Of a stretch of 64,000 nt of DNA, positions 34,702 to 44,807 are shown piece after piece (position 1 is the stretch's first letter; each line of letters starts with the position of its first letter). The stretch is taken from assembly GCA_035566435.1 (NCBI GenBank), contig DATMRF010000147.1, positions 1 to 64,000 on the forward strand, written 5' to 3'. This DNA comes from DATMRF01 sp035566435 (lineage in GTDB: Bacteria > Verrucomicrobiota > Verrucomicrobiia > Limisphaerales > UBA8199). Made by a program: the position numbers and the translations under genes. The notes under the pieces are model-generated. The model saw only the letters and a program-made list of their open reading frames with translations, was not told the origin of the DNA and made no database searches.

Positions 34702-34902
34702 CCGTCGTTTCCTTGGCTCTTCTTGAGCTAATTCACCTTGCGTTCCCTTCGAGGTTCTGACACTCTTCTAATTAGAATACCCCGATTTACCAGGTTTGTG
34801 AGAACCGAAGAGCATTCAATCCGCTCCGTTACTGGTGATCCATTATGGCCCAATCGACAAAGCTCCGATTCTTTCCCGTGTACGCCTTGCAGTGTAATCC
34901 CT

Positions 34903-37900
34903 GTGCACAATCAGCGTTACAAGCTTAATCCCCTTTTCAGGCTCGTGGCAGTCCTTTTCTTTTTGGGTTTTGCGTCTGCTTTGGTCGCCCAGGCACAGCG
35001 CTCCGTACCCCGCCGTCCCTTGCATCTGCAGAACAAAAATGACGCCACCAACACCCTGGCGGATGCCTGGCAACAGGCTCGGCAAATGAAGTATGACCCA
35101 AACGCGTGGCCAGGCGCGGCGCTGCCCAAAACCGGCGGACCGGGTCCTTTGGTCGCCACGTTGAACACAAACAACTGGGAATGGCTTGGCCCGGGCAACA
35201 TCGGCGGGCGAACGCGCTCGATTGTGATTCATCCCACCCAGCCGGGCACCATGTGGGTGGGCGGCGTGGGCGGCGGCGTCTGGAAGACCACCAACAACGC
35301 GGCAAGTTTTTTCCCCTGCGACGATTGGATGGGCAACCTGGCCGTCAGTTGCCTGGCCCTCGACCAAACCAACCCCAGCGTGCTTTATGCCGGCACCGGT
35401 GAAGGGTTCGGCAACGCCGATTCAATTACCGGGGCGGGTGTTTTCAAATCCTTCGATGGCGGATCGAACTGGATGCAACTCAATAACTTTTTACTGAATT
35501 CCTATAATATCAACCGGTTGGTCATCTCGCCGACCAACAATAAAGTCATCCTGGCTGCCACTTCCGCCGGGATAGCGCGCAGCACGGACGCGGGCACAAA
35601 CTGGAACTCAACTTTTTTGTCGGGAAGCGTTCTGGACATTGCTTTTGGTCCCACAAACGGCATGCAATGCGTCGCGGCGGGGAAGAACCTGGCCGGCGGT
35701 CTTGCCCTTTACTCAACCAATGGCGGAACTACCTGGACAGCAGCCGCTGGAGTCGCGACCACCGGACGCGTCGAACTGGCCTACGCGCCCTCCGCTCCGA
35801 ATATCGTCTATGCCAGCCAGGACACCAACGGGGGAACGCTCTGGATTTCGACCGACGGCGGCGCCAGCTACACGCTGCGCAACACCGGAAGCAATTACCT
35901 CGGAGCCCAGGGCTATTATGCCAACTGCATCTGGGTTGACCCAACCTCTTCCAGCAACCTCGTCGTGGGCGGGTTGGACCTTTGGCGCAGCACGGATGGC
36001 GGCGCAACGTTGACGAAAATCAGCGATTGGATTGCCAACGAGAACAACAACGCGATGGTTTCGGTCCACGCGGACCACCACGCGATTGTCAGCGCGCCGG
36101 GGTTTGACGGCGTGGCCAACACCACGGTGTATTTTGGCAACGATGGCGGCCTCTACTGTGCGACCAACATTTATACGGTTACGACCAACGCCGGCTGGCT
36201 CAATCTGAATCACAACCTCGGCATCACCCAGCCTTACGGCATCGCCGCCAACCCGACGACCTTCACCACGATCCTCGGCAACCAGGACAACGGGAGCACT
36301 CAATGGACGCCGGCAAACGGCACCAGCTGGACAACCTGGTCCGGAGGTGACGGCGGTTTCTGCGCCGCCGACCCGACCGATCCAAATTATTTCTACGGCG
36401 AGTATGTTTATTTGCAAATCTATCGCAGTACGAACGCCACGTTGAGTCAGACCTACATTTATGGCGGCATTGGCGAGGCCGGCGTCGCGGCCGGCTACGA
36501 ACTGGATGATCCCGACGCGCCGCACAGCGCCAGCTTCATCGCCCCGTTCGTTCTGGATCCGAACAATCCCAATACGATGCTTGCCGGCGGCAGCAATCTT
36601 TGGCGCAGCGTGAATGTCAAAGCGCCCACGCCGTCGTGGACCTGCATCACCACCAACAACCCCAACCCGCGGTTGGATCTCTCATTTATCAGCGCGATTG
36701 CCGTTACACCAGGCAACTCGGACATCATCTGGATCGGCTATAACGACGGCGTCGTCTATCAAACGACCAACGGCACCGGGGCTCGGCCGATATGGACGCG
36801 GAAGAGTCCGGGTTCGGTCAACGCATGCACCGGGCTGGCGGTGGATCCGAACAATGCCAATACCGTCTATGCCTGCTTCTCTGGGTTCGGTCCGAACAAT
36901 TTCTACCGCACGACCGATGGCGGCACGAACTGGACCAACCTCAGCTCCGGACTGCCGGCCGCACCGCTTCATTCGGTGGTGGTCGCGCCGTTCAATTCGA
37001 GTTACGTTTACGTCGGCTCGGATCTCGGCGTTTTCGGCTCCGCGGACCAGGGTCTCACGTGGTCTCCAGCGAACGAAGGTCCGGCCAACGTCCAGGTGCT
37101 GAATCTGGCCTGGGCGCGAAATTACCTTTTGGCGGCCACCCACGGGCGAGGGGCGTATCGTATCGCACTCGGACCGCCTACCATTGTCCTCACGCCGGCG
37201 AGTGTGACCAACTACGTCGGCTCGAGCGCGACCTTTAGCCCGTCGGTCGTTGGCCAGCCGGCCCTGGGGTTCCAATGGACATACAACGGCAGGAACCTGG
37301 CGGGCGCGAACAGCCCGACACTTACACTAACCAATCTGCAAACGACAAACTCGGGGACTTACACCCTGTGGGCGTCGAATAGCTTTGGCTCCGGGAGCGG
37401 CGCCATAACGCTGACGGTGGTTGAGCCACCCCCATACTACGGCCAGGCCGCTGGGGCGGGGCCGGTCGCCTATTGGCGTCTGAACGAAACCGCAGGCGCA
37501 ACTGCTTATGACTCGGTGGGTGGATACAACGGTACCAATCGTGGCAGCCTGGTGCTGGGCGTCAAGGGCCCCACTCCGCCGGTGTTCCCGGGCTTTGACT
37601 CGAGCAATACTGCCTACCAGTTCGATGGCACGACTGCCAGCGTCGCCGTTCCAGCGCTGAACCTGAACACCAATACCGTTACGATCACGGCCTGGGTCAA
37701 TCTCAATGGAGCGCAAGGGCACTCCCCGGGCATTTTCTCCTGGCAAGGGGCTGGCAATGCCGGCGGACAGTTCCTGTTCGGCGATTCAAACAATACACTT
37801 TCGGCCTATTGGAACGGAAATCTTCTCACCTCAACCCTGCTGGTCCCGACTAACCAGTGGACATTCGTTGCGCTGGTGGTCAGCCCCACCAATACCGTGA

Positions 37901-39861
37901 TTTATATGGCCACGAATTCCACCCTGGCTTCGTGGACGAGCTCTGGGGCGAATGCTGCGGCTGCCTTTGACAGCGCGTCTTACATTGGCGCCAGCCCCTC
38001 CGACCATTTTAGGGGCGGCATTGATGAGGTGACCATTTACAATCACTTGCTCACACCCACACAGGTCGCAAACCAGCTTGCCTCTGCACAGACTTTGTTG
38101 CCGGCGGTCACACTCACTGCGCCGGCTAACGGCGGTTCATTTGTCGCGCTCTCGAACATCCTGTTGACCGCGTCCGTAACAACCAACGGCCACAGCATCG
38201 GCAAGGTGCAGTTCTACAACAGCTCGAGTCTGGTTGGAGAATCCACAACACAGCCTTACCAGGCAACATTGTCCGGGGCAACCGCAGGGCCTCTCACTTT
38301 TGTGGCGCAGGCTATTTACGATGGCGCCAACGTGGTGAGTTCATTGCCAGTGAACATCACCGTCACCAATCTTCCGCCGACTCCGGGGAACGATATTACC
38401 AACACCACGCCGAGTACCCCTGTCACTATTGCCGTCCTCGCCAACGACACTGATCCCTACAATCTGCCGCTGACCATCCAGTCCGTGAACCACCCCGGGC
38501 GCGGCACGGCCGTCATCGCCGGGACCAATGTGATGTATACCCCCTTTGATTATTGGTTCGGCGTGGACGCGTTCAATTACACCGTCAACGACGGCTTTGG
38601 CGCCGCGGCGTCCGCGTCGGTCACCGTAACAACTCCTTTCCCCAATTTCACATCGACCTATACGAATGCCGTGCTCAACCTGGGTCCCGTCGCCTATTGG
38701 CGTTTGAACGAGACTTCCGGCACCACTGCCTTCGACTCAGCGCGCGCGCACAACGGGACCAACAATGGGAGCTTGGTCCTCGGCACGAGTGGTCCGACTG
38801 CTCCTGCGTTCCCGGGCTTTGAGGCGGCCAACACCGCGTATCAATTCGATGGCGCGGATACCAGCATCTCGTTTCCTGCGCTAAACCTAAACAGCAGTAA
38901 CCTCACCATCACCGCGTGGCTCAAGTCCGGCGGCTCGCAGGGAACCAACTCGGGTATTGTGTCCTGGGGTGGCACGAACAGCTTTTGGTTTGGCTTCGGG
39001 AGTTACACTTTCAACAACAACACTCTCAACTACGAGCGGGACGGCTTTTCATACGGTTCGTCGCTCACAGTGCCATCCAATCAATGGACCTTCGTCGCGC
39101 TCGTTGTGGGTGTGCCAACCAACAATGGCGCGTTTTACCTGGCCACCAACTCGACGCTGGCATCCTACCCCATCAGCCTGTACTACTTTTTTACGCCCCC
39201 CATAATTTTCACCAACACAGCGTTTCTGGGAAACAATACCGGCCACTACTTCAACGGGGCGATGGATGAAGTGGCGGTTTTTAACAAGACGCTCACGGCC
39301 GCCCAAATTGGCGGTCTCCTGGCCGCGGCGCTCACCGGTGTTCCGTCGGTGGCGTTGACCGCTCCGACCAACGGTAGTTCGTTCAATGCCGCTTCCAATA
39401 TCCTGTTATCCGCCTCGGTCACCACCAATGGCAACCATACCATCTCCAAGGTGCAATTCTACAACACGAACGCGACCTTGCTGGGAGAAGCGCTCACTCC
39501 GCCTTACAAGTATTCGTGGGCCGGCATGCCGGCGGGAAACTACTCCATTCTTGCGCGCGCAATCTATGACGGCTTGGAGTCGGTCGATTCAGCCGCGGTC
39601 AGCGTGACCGTCACCAATTCGGGCACGGTCACCGCCACGGTGGGCGGCCTCACCAATCCCGGTGGCGACCCGGTAACGATCAGTTTTTCCGGCACGCCCG
39701 GCCACATCTTTGACGTCCAGCGCTCCACCAACCTCCTGAGTTGGACCACCATCCTCACGACGAACGCTCCGGCAAGTGGCCTGTTCATCTGCTCGGACAA
39801 TTTCAGCGACCTCAGCGGCCCGCCTGCCTACGCCTTTTACCGCCTGAGTTGGGCGCCCTGA
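34903..39861 (+). CDS. Very large secreted multidomain protein (propeller, Ig-like, two LamG modules)
   Basis: 1652 aa from a GTG at 34903; upstream TTG/ATG-like codons are less likely because the signal peptide (LFRLVAVLFFLGFASALVAQAQ) would be buried. Approximate domains: residues 90-755, a sortilin/BNR-type propeller with repeats such as GGVWKTTNNAASF, GVFKSFDGGSNW, RTTDGGTNWTNLSSG; 760-840, an Ig-like domain (GFQWTYNGRNLAGANSP, NSGTYTLWASNSFG); 843-1066, LamG/concanavalin-like (GPVAYWRLNETAGATAYDSV); 1068-1157, Ig-like; 1160-1244, cadherin-like (VLANDTDPYNLPLT); 1246-1477, second LamG (GPVAYWRLNETSGTTAFDS); 1480-1572, second Ig-like; then a C-terminal Verrucomicrobia-type domain (IFDVQRSTNLLSW). 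It is likely surface-exposed and adhesive or glycan-binding. The propeller lacks obvious sialidase catalytic residues. Confidence 0.82.
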   Translation: MHNQRYKLNPLFRLVAVLFFLGFASALVAQAQRSVPRRPLHLQNKNDATNTLADAWQQARQMKYDPNAWPGAALPKTGGPGPLVATLNTNNWEWLGPGNIGGRTRSIVIHPTQPGTMWVGGVGGGVWKTTNNAASFFPCDDWMGNLAVSCLALDQTNPSVLYAGTGEGFGNADSITGAGVFKSFDGGSNWMQLNNFLLNSYNINRLVISPTNNKVILAATSAGIARSTDAGTNWNSTFLSGSVLDIAFGPTNGMQCVAAGKNLAGGLALYSTNGGTTWTAAAGVATTGRVELAYAPSAPNIVYASQDTNGGTLWISTDGGASYTLRNTGSNYLGAQGYYANCIWVDPTSSSNLVVGGLDLWRSTDGGATLTKISDWIANENNNAMVSVHADHHAIVSAPGFDGVANTTVYFGNDGGLYCATNIYTVTTNAGWLNLNHNLGITQPYGIAANPTTFTTILGNQDNGSTQWTPANGTSWTTWSGGDGGFCAADPTDPNYFYGEYVYLQIYRSTNATLSQTYIYGGIGEAGVAAGYELDDPDAPHSASFIAPFVLDPNNPNTMLAGGSNLWRSVNVKAPTPSWTCITTNNPNPRLDLSFISAIAVTPGNSDIIWIGYNDGVVYQTTNGTGARPIWTRKSPGSVNACTGLAVDPNNANTVYACFSGFGPNNFYRTTDGGTNWTNLSSGLPAAPLHSVVVAPFNSSYVYVGSDLGVFGSADQGLTWSPANEGPANVQVLNLAWARNYLLAATHGRGAYRIALGPPTIVLTPASVTNYVGSSATFSPSVVGQPALGFQWTYNGRNLAGANSPTLTLTNLQTTNSGTYTLWASNSFGSGSGAITLTVVEPPPYYGQAAGAGPVAYWRLNETAGATAYDSVGGYNGTNRGSLVLGVKGPTPPVFPGFDSSNTAYQFDGTTASVAVPALNLNTNTVTITAWVNLNGAQGHSPGIFSWQGAGNAGGQFLFGDSNNTLSAYWNGNLLTSTLLVPTNQWTFVALVVSPTNTVIYMATNSTLASWTSSGANAAAAFDSASYIGASPSDHFRGGIDEVTIYNHLLTPTQVANQLASAQTLLPAVTLTAPANGGSFVALSNILLTASVTTNGHSIGKVQFYNSSSLVGESTTQPYQATLSGATAGPLTFVAQAIYDGANVVSSLPVNITVTNLPPTPGNDITNTTPSTPVTIAVLANDTDPYNLPLTIQSVNHPGRGTAVIAGTNVMYTPFDYWFGVDAFNYTVNDGFGAAASASVTVTTPFPNFTSTYTNAVLNLGPVAYWRLNETSGTTAFDSARAHNGTNNGSLVLGTSGPTAPAFPGFEAANTAYQFDGADTSISFPALNLNSSNLTITAWLKSGGSQGTNSGIVSWGGTNSFWFGFGSYTFNNNTLNYERDGFSYGSSLTVPSNQWTFVALVVGVPTNNGAFYLATNSTLASYPISLYYFFTPPIIFTNTAFLGNNTGHYFNGAMDEVAVFNKTLTAAQIGGLLAAALTGVPSVALTAPTNGSSFNAASNILLSASVTTNGNHTISKVQFYNTNATLLGEALTPPYKYSWAGMPAGNYSILARAIYDGLESVDSAAVSVTVTNSGTVTATVGGLTNPGGDPVTISFSGTPGHIFDVQRSTNLLSWTTILTTNAPASGLFICSDNFSDLSGPPAYAFYRLSWAP

Positions 39862-40116
39862 ACCTGACTGTTAGGGTGCATTCCTTTCTAAGGTTGACGG
39901 AACGCGCAAACTGGCACCACACAGCGCCGCCCCGTGTTCAGTTCCGGAGATAAATGGTCCCGTAGTGCCGCAAGAGTTCACCTCCTTACATCCGTGAGGT
40001 TTTCTCGCAAAAGGGGGGCGGGAAAGGCGGACCCCAATTAGGTTACGAACTCGGCGATTCGCAGCCAGGGGATTGCGATCGACCCCGTTGGAATTCAGAT
40101 TGCCACCAACCAGACG

Positions 40117-40458
40117 ATGCGCCCGTTCGGCGTTCCGGCGCCGGTGAATGCGAGTTTCTCCCGCCCCGGCAGCAGTTTTGTGTCCTTCACCATGGAACCC
40201 AACCGCCCCGCGGAATTCACCGGGCCGGGCACGTTGGCGCTCAGCAGCGGCGTGCCTTTTCCCGGCGGCAAGTTCATTTCATACTTCGTTGCCGAGGATG
40301 CCTTTGTCCTGCCCGACCAGCGGGCGATGGTCGGGCCGAGCGGGAGTTATGCGATCATGGTGGAAAAATCCTTCGACCTGAATGCGTGGACCCCTGTCCT
40401 TTTGGAAAGCACCGCAGACGCAAACCAGGCGTTTTATCGCCTGCGGATCCGGCGCTAG
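40117..40458 (+). pseudogene. C-terminal fragment of a secreted protein
   Basis: 113 codons from an internal ATG. The frame is open back to a TAG near 40039 and reads GIAIDPVGIQIATNQTMRPF before the ATG. It ends YAIMVEKSFDLNAWTP then NQAFYRLRI, the standard C-terminal beta domain of large secreted proteins of this lineage (compare the ends of the proteins at 19299 and 34903). There is no signal peptide or upstream domain, so it is most likely the tail of a deleted gene. The rest of 39862-40587 holds nothing I can support. Confidence 0.5.
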
Positions 40459-40587
40459 AAGAAACAGTTGCCGTTTGGCACGGGGCCTCGGCTCGCCACC
40501 CAGTGGGGGTTTGGATGTGCTCTCCAAGCTCAAGCTTGCGTTTAGGGTGGCGGTCGCTCAACTTTTCAATAGGCTGCGGCTTGCCAC

Positions 40588-41052
40588 ATGAATATCGAGC
40601 CTTGTCCACACTGTTACCGGAAGGTCATTCCAATGGCGGACGGTACGTGTCCGTCCTGCGGCAAGAGTGCGAATGACCGGAAAGACACAGACTTGACCAA
40701 AGTTTTGGTCGGTATCCGCTCTGGGCAGCGATTGCCGGGCGTGTGTCATTCTTGTGGGGCTCCGACCACCAATACGAGGCGGCTGACCGCGGCATCAGAG
40801 CCACAGGGCACGACGTTCACCTCTGGTCTTGGTGGGTTCATCGCTCGCTTTATTAAGCCGCTTGGGCTCATTGACAGAATGGAGCGATACAACAAGACCG
40901 TGGAGGTTTCGTTGATGTTGCCGACTTGCGATCAGTGCGCTCGTACTTTGCGTTACATTACGCCGCATTACGTTGACTTCGACGCCCACCGCGTTGACTT
41001 GGTGGTCCACGTGGCGTTCAAGAAAGCGATGGATGAAAATGCATCGACCTAA
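40588..41052 (+). CDS. Zinc-ribbon protein of unknown function
   Basis: 154 aa. Two CxxC pairs open the protein: PCPHCYRK and GTCPSCGK, a likely zinc ribbon. Further pairs are CHSCG (about residue 54) and CDQCAR (about residue 115). The rest is soluble (TFTSGLGGFIARFIKPLGLIDRME, then HRVDLVVHVAFKKAMDE) with no family I recognise. The ATG at 40588 is adequate. It sits among gene fragments in an accessory stretch. Confidence 0.6.
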   Translation: MNIEPCPHCYRKVIPMADGTCPSCGKSANDRKDTDLTKVLVGIRSGQRLPGVCHSCGAPTTNTRRLTAASEPQGTTFTSGLGGFIARFIKPLGLIDRMERYNKTVEVSLMLPTCDQCARTLRYITPHYVDFDAHRVDLVVHVAFKKAMDENAST

Positions 41053-41149
41053 CGCTTGCTGTAATGGACGTCGGATTCGTGCACTGTTTGGCAATCGAAC
41101 ATTGCTGCTCCGGCGTGTATGAGCAAGCCCGTTCGGCGGCAACACATAT

Positions 41150-41602
41150 ATGAAAACATTAACGCGGTATTGGGCCTTCACGTTCGCCACCTTGGTGCTC
41201 TGTTTCGCTGTTCTCACCGGGTGCGGCATCACCAATGCGAAGGAGAACGCGAACAAGGTCCTCACGAGGCATTTTCAAACGATCTCGACCAATGGCTTTG
41301 ATGAGGCACTTGCCGGTTACGGCAACCAGTTCTTCCAGAAGACCACCAAAGACGAGTGGAGCAAGGCCTTGGCGCGCCTGACGTCGAAACTGGGTACGTA
41401 CCAAAACCACACCATCACCGGCTGGCGTGCCTTCACCCAGGCCGGCACCTTCGGAGCAGGCACGACGGTAACGCTGCAATGTCAGGTCAATTACTCGAAG
41501 CATTCAGCTCAGGAGACGTTCACCCTGTTCAAAGGGGTTACAGATTCCGACTACAAGATTATCGCGCACCAAATTGACGGTGCCGCACTGCTGACAGAAT
41601 GA
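41150..41602 (+). CDS. Lipoprotein with NTF2/DUF4019-like fold
   Basis: 150 aa. A lipoprotein signal (AFTFATLVLCFAVLTGC, lipobox VLTGC, Cys25) is followed by ENANKVLTRHFQTISTNGFDEAL, GNQFFQKTTKDEWSKALARL and a beta-sheet half (GTTVTLQCQVNYSKHSAQETFTLFKG). The helix-helix then curved-sheet order, with FF..TT..EW in between, resembles small DUF4019/NTF2-like lipoproteins. No catalytic role is indicated. Confidence 0.65.
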   Translation: MKTLTRYWAFTFATLVLCFAVLTGCGITNAKENANKVLTRHFQTISTNGFDEALAGYGNQFFQKTTKDEWSKALARLTSKLGTYQNHTITGWRAFTQAGTFGAGTTVTLQCQVNYSKHSAQETFTLFKGVTDSDYKIIAHQIDGAALLTE

Positions 41603-41639
41603 AGACACCGCCGAACCAAAGCGTGGAGTCAACGGGAGG

Positions 41640-42672
41640 CAGCCGTTGGGCTCAGAGTATATTCGCGAATCGCTGGAGGCTATCTCATTAACACCCCGCT
41701 TCACGGACAGTGCGAAAATCCTGCGGATATCGCCCAGCACGACCACGGCCGAGTCGTCAACTGGACGCCGCCGACCATCTGGGCGATGGCAAAGAGCGGC
41801 CGCCAGTTGTCGGCCACGCGGTTGAAGATGCCCGGAGGCAGCGCCGGTTTGCACGCCTGGATGGCGGCGAGGTTGTCCTTGGCCCAGCGCGCCAGCTTGC
41901 GTCCCAGCTCCTGCTCCAGGGCGGCGTGTTGCGGGTCAAATGGCTCGAGGATTTCGCCTTCCTTGGCCTTGACCAGGTGGATGAGGATGGAACGGTCGCG
42001 CAGCGTTGCAGGCAGGGTGCCCAGGCCGGCCAGCGCCGCCGGCGCGAAGGCTTTGAAGGCGCGCACTTTGTTGCCGCCGCCTTCGGAGCGGTAGGCGCAG
42101 CCGCCACGTTTGTGGCCGGCATTGAGCAGGCCGCGCAATTCGTTGTTGGCGCGCAGGTAAGCGTCCAACTCGTCGAGCACCAGGGTCGGGGGCCGCACAT
42201 CCACGACGCGAATCATGACGCCCGGGGTAAAACTGTCGGCGCTCAAGGGCCGCGGGACCAACGTGCCGATAACTTCCAGGGCCGTGCTCTTGCCGCAGCC
42301 AGGCTCCGCCGAAAGGAAGTTGAGCCGCGGTGTGATGTGGAAGACCCAGAAGACATGGGCGTCGCCGGTCCACAAGGTGGTGGCGTCGGCGCCGCCGGCC
42401 GGAAAGACGATGCGCCGGGAGTAAGCCCCGGAGACTTGAGAAAAGAGCGCCGGAGCGTCGAGGATGGGCTCGGGCCAGGGCTTCAGCTGGGGCAGGATGA
42501 CCACATCCGCTTGCGCGTCGTCCAGTTGCGAACGGCGCCGGGCGACTTGCTTATCCAACACCCGGACGCGAACCCCGAGCCGGCGGGCCTCTTTGCACCG
42601 GGCGTGGTCATAGTCCGCGGGCGAAAGCCGGGCCAGGCGCAGGAACGTTTCTTCCTCGGTCTCTTTTGCTGA
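41640..42672 (-). pseudogene. Frameshifted DUF3631-type ATPase remnant
   Basis: On the minus strand EETFLRLARLSPADYDHARC and KEARRLGVRVRVLDKQV precede a P-loop domain with Walker A FLSAEPGCGKSTALEV and Walker B TLVLDELDAYL. The DUF3631 tail follows (GIFNRVADNWRPLFAIAQMVGG). Near 41755 the family match jumps frame: the adjacent frame continues SAVVVLGDIRRIFALSVKRG, then decays. The N-terminus is also abnormal: codons around 42680-42720 are low-complexity repeat sequence (NLQLSTFNFQPST). DUF3631 proteins are primase/helicase-associated genes of phages, plasmids and islands, so this marks a decayed mobile element. Confidence 0.72.
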
Positions 42673-42906
42673 AGTTGAAGGTTGAAAGTTGAAGGTTGAA
42701 AGTTGCAAGTTCACGATCATAACTCGCAGACTGCAACCTGCACCTTGGAACCGAAAAAACCTGTGCAGAAGAACGACGTCTCTCGCTCCAGTCATTCATC
42801 GTGCCTTGGGGGGCGGAGTAACGTTGTCCTGGTGCGTTGAGGACGGGCGCACACCACCCTCGAACGTCCATGGAAGGGGAACTCGCCTTTAGAATTGTCC
42901 AACAAC

Positions 42907-43710
42907 TCATGTTCTGAGATCAGCTTCGGAAACTTCTTTCCTAGTCTCCTGCAACGAACGTGAGCGGAAGACGAAGAACATTTCGTTGCCGAGGCGTTTG
43001 GCGGATTTGAGGCGCAGGCGGTGCCCGGCAGCGAGCGAGCTGACGCCGCGGCCGTCGGTGATGGTGGGAGCGTCGCCTCCGCCGAAGATTTTCGGGCAGA
43101 CCGTGAGGTGGAGTTCGTCCACCAGGCCGGCGCGGAACAAGGCATCGTTCACTTCACCGCCGCCTTCGCAGAGCAAACATTTGACGTTCCAGTTGCGCCG
43201 GAGCCAGCGGAACGCGGCGGAGAAATCAATCGCTCTGGTTCCGCAGACCTTCACCTCGCTGGCCAGACTGGAAAGTCGTTTGCGGCGCGACGCCGGAGCG
43301 CTGCTGGTTGTGAGAATGATGACTGGGGAAAACCTGTGTTTGAAGAGCTCCGCGTTGGGGTTCACTGAGCCTGAGCGACTGACGATGATTCGCAGATTGT
43401 ACTCCGCCAGACCGCGCCGGAGGCGCAGGCGCCGATACTTGGCTGGCCCGGGGCCCATCGTGACGCGGTTCAAGTCCACTGTCCGCGCGCCAGCCATGAC
43501 TGCGTCCGCGGTGGCGCGCAGTTCGAGCAGGTGTTGTTGGTCGCGACGGCTTCCGAAGGAGGAAACGCCGCGGTTCGCCGTAGCGATCTTGCCATCGGCG
43601 GTCATTGCCATGTTGATGATGACGAAGGGGAGGGGGGCGGAACGTGATGCGCGATGCGTGATGTGTGAAACGCGATGGCTGGCTCCGGCGGCGTGACGTG
43701 CAGGGTTCAT
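42907..43710 (-). CDS. RibD C-terminal/DHFR-fold reductase
   Basis: 267 aa. FVIINMAMTADGKIAT opens the fold, followed by LELRATADAVMAGARTV and substrate/NADPH motifs LLCEGGGEVNDALFRAGLVDELHLTV and KIFGGGDAPTI. It belongs to the pyrimidine reductase (RibD C-terminal) family: in riboflavin or methanopterin-type pathways it would reduce the ribosylamino-pyrimidine, but the free-standing form has varied roles. The N-terminal 30 residues include a repetitive HRVSHITHRASRSA segment encoded by low-complexity DNA, so the true start may be ATG at residue 34 (MAMTADG). It overlaps queA by ATGA. Confidence 0.8.
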   Translation of the reverse strand: MNPARHAAGASHRVSHITHRASRSAPLPFVIINMAMTADGKIATANRGVSSFGSRRDQQHLLELRATADAVMAGARTVDLNRVTMGPGPAKYRRLRLRRGLAEYNLRIIVSRSGSVNPNAELFKHRFSPVIILTTSSAPASRRKRLSSLASEVKVCGTRAIDFSAAFRWLRRNWNVKCLLCEGGGEVNDALFRAGLVDELHLTVCPKIFGGGDAPTITDGRGVSSLAAGHRLRLKSAKRLGNEMFFVFRSRSLQETRKEVSEADLRT

Positions 43711-44807
43711 AGGATGAGCATTGCATCGCCGTAACTGAAGAAGCGGTACCGCCGGCGAACCGCTTCGGCATAGGCCGCAAGCAAAAGTTCGCGGCCGCGA
43801 GTTTCTTGCGGAGCTGCGAAGGCGCTCGCCAACATCAACAGGCTGGAGCGCGGGAGGTGAAAATTCGTCAGCAGCCGGTCCACGATACTGAAATTGTAAG
43901 GCGGGAAAATAAAAATTCGGGTTCTGCCGGCACTAGCGGCGAGCCGCCCGTGGTTCTGCGCCGCGACGCTTTCGAGGACTCGCACGGTGGTGGTGCCCGC
44001 GGCGATGACGCGGCGGCCAGCTTGCTTGGCCTGGTTGATGAGCCGTGCGGCCGGTTCGCTCAGCTCGTACCGTTCCTCGTGCAGGACGTGCCCGGCGATG
44101 TTTTCGGTCTTGACCGGCGCGAAAGTTCCCGCGCCCACATGCAGCGTGAGAAAGCAAACCTGCACGCCGCGCGAGCGGGCGTCAGTCAGCACTGTTTCCG
44201 TAAAATGCAGACCGGCAGTGGGCGCAGCCACCGAGCCTCCGGGCCCCGCGTAAACCGTTTGGTATCGTTCCTGATCCAAAGCCATGTGGGTGGCTTTCAC
44301 ACGTTCAATATAAGGCGGCAACGGCACCTCGCCGAGCTCCCCAAGGGCCTCGAGGATGTTCGAAGTCCCGGTGAAGTGCAATCGCCGGTGCCCATCAGCG
44401 TTCGCCGCGAGCACCGTCGCTCGCACTGTGGCGGGCCGGCCCTGTGGAGCGTGGAAAATAATCTGCGTCCCGATTCTCGCCCTCTTCCCCGGCCGCATGA
44501 GCGCCCACCAATCGTTCAGGCCGTTCTCTTCGAGCAACAAAACCTCGAACTGGCCTCCGGTCCTGGCACTCACAGCACGCAGCCGCGCACGGATGACTCG
44601 CGAATTGTTCAGGGCCAGAACATCGCCCGGTTCCAGGTAGTCGAGCAGGTCGCCAAACTGGCGATGCTCTAATCGGCCCGACGCACGATTGAGCACCATG
44701 AGCCGGGATTGGTCTCGATGAGGCGCTGGCGTTTGCGCGATCAGTTCTGGCGGCAGTTCGTAATCGAAGTCGGCTGTTCGCACAAGGCGAGGATCGTTAC
44801 ATGGCAA
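43707..44807 (-). CDS. queA: S-adenosylmethionine:tRNA ribosyltransferase-isomerase
   Basis: Transfers and isomerises ribose from SAM to make epoxyqueuosine in tRNA. 366 aa. FDYELPPELIAQTPAPHRDQSRLMVL is the family N-terminus. GDVLALNNSRVI, YAGPGGSVAAPTAGLHFTE and CFLTLHVGAGTFAPV are the conserved central blocks. RVIAAGTTTVRVLES and NFHLPRSSLLMLASAF complete it. Length and motifs are normal. It is the first gene of a minus-strand pair with the reductase, divergent from the dcw cluster. Confidence 0.95.
   Translation of the reverse strand: MPCNDPRLVRTADFDYELPPELIAQTPAPHRDQSRLMVLNRASGRLEHRQFGDLLDYLEPGDVLALNNSRVIRARLRAVSARTGGQFEVLLLEENGLNDWWALMRPGKRARIGTQIIFHAPQGRPATVRATVLAANADGHRRLHFTGTSNILEALGELGEVPLPPYIERVKATHMALDQERYQTVYAGPGGSVAAPTAGLHFTETVLTDARSRGVQVCFLTLHVGAGTFAPVKTENIAGHVLHEERYELSEPAARLINQAKQAGRRVIAAGTTTVRVLESVAAQNHGRLAASAGRTRIFIFPPYNFSIVDRLLTNFHLPRSSLLMLASAFAAPQETRGRELLLAAYAEAVRRRYRFFSYGDAMLIL

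Larger units (their letters stand above)
33849..34902. other. Long intergenic region with short tandem repeats and hairpins
   Basis: About 1 kb without a gene I can support. Contents: CAATCCAT repeated three times (34263-34286); GAGTTCATCC repeated 3.5 times (34311-34345); an 11-bp stem GGGGCCGGAGC / GCTCCGGCCCC with loop ACCC (34494-34519); a tRNA-like 3' end at 34676-34701. Composition shifts between GC-rich and AT-rich blocks, suggesting a patchwork of insertions. Confidence 0.55.

Noticed and set aside
41710..42672. 320-codon + strand frame over the DUF3631 remnant
   Set aside because: Walker A/B motifs are on the minus strand; the + frame has no recognisable features.
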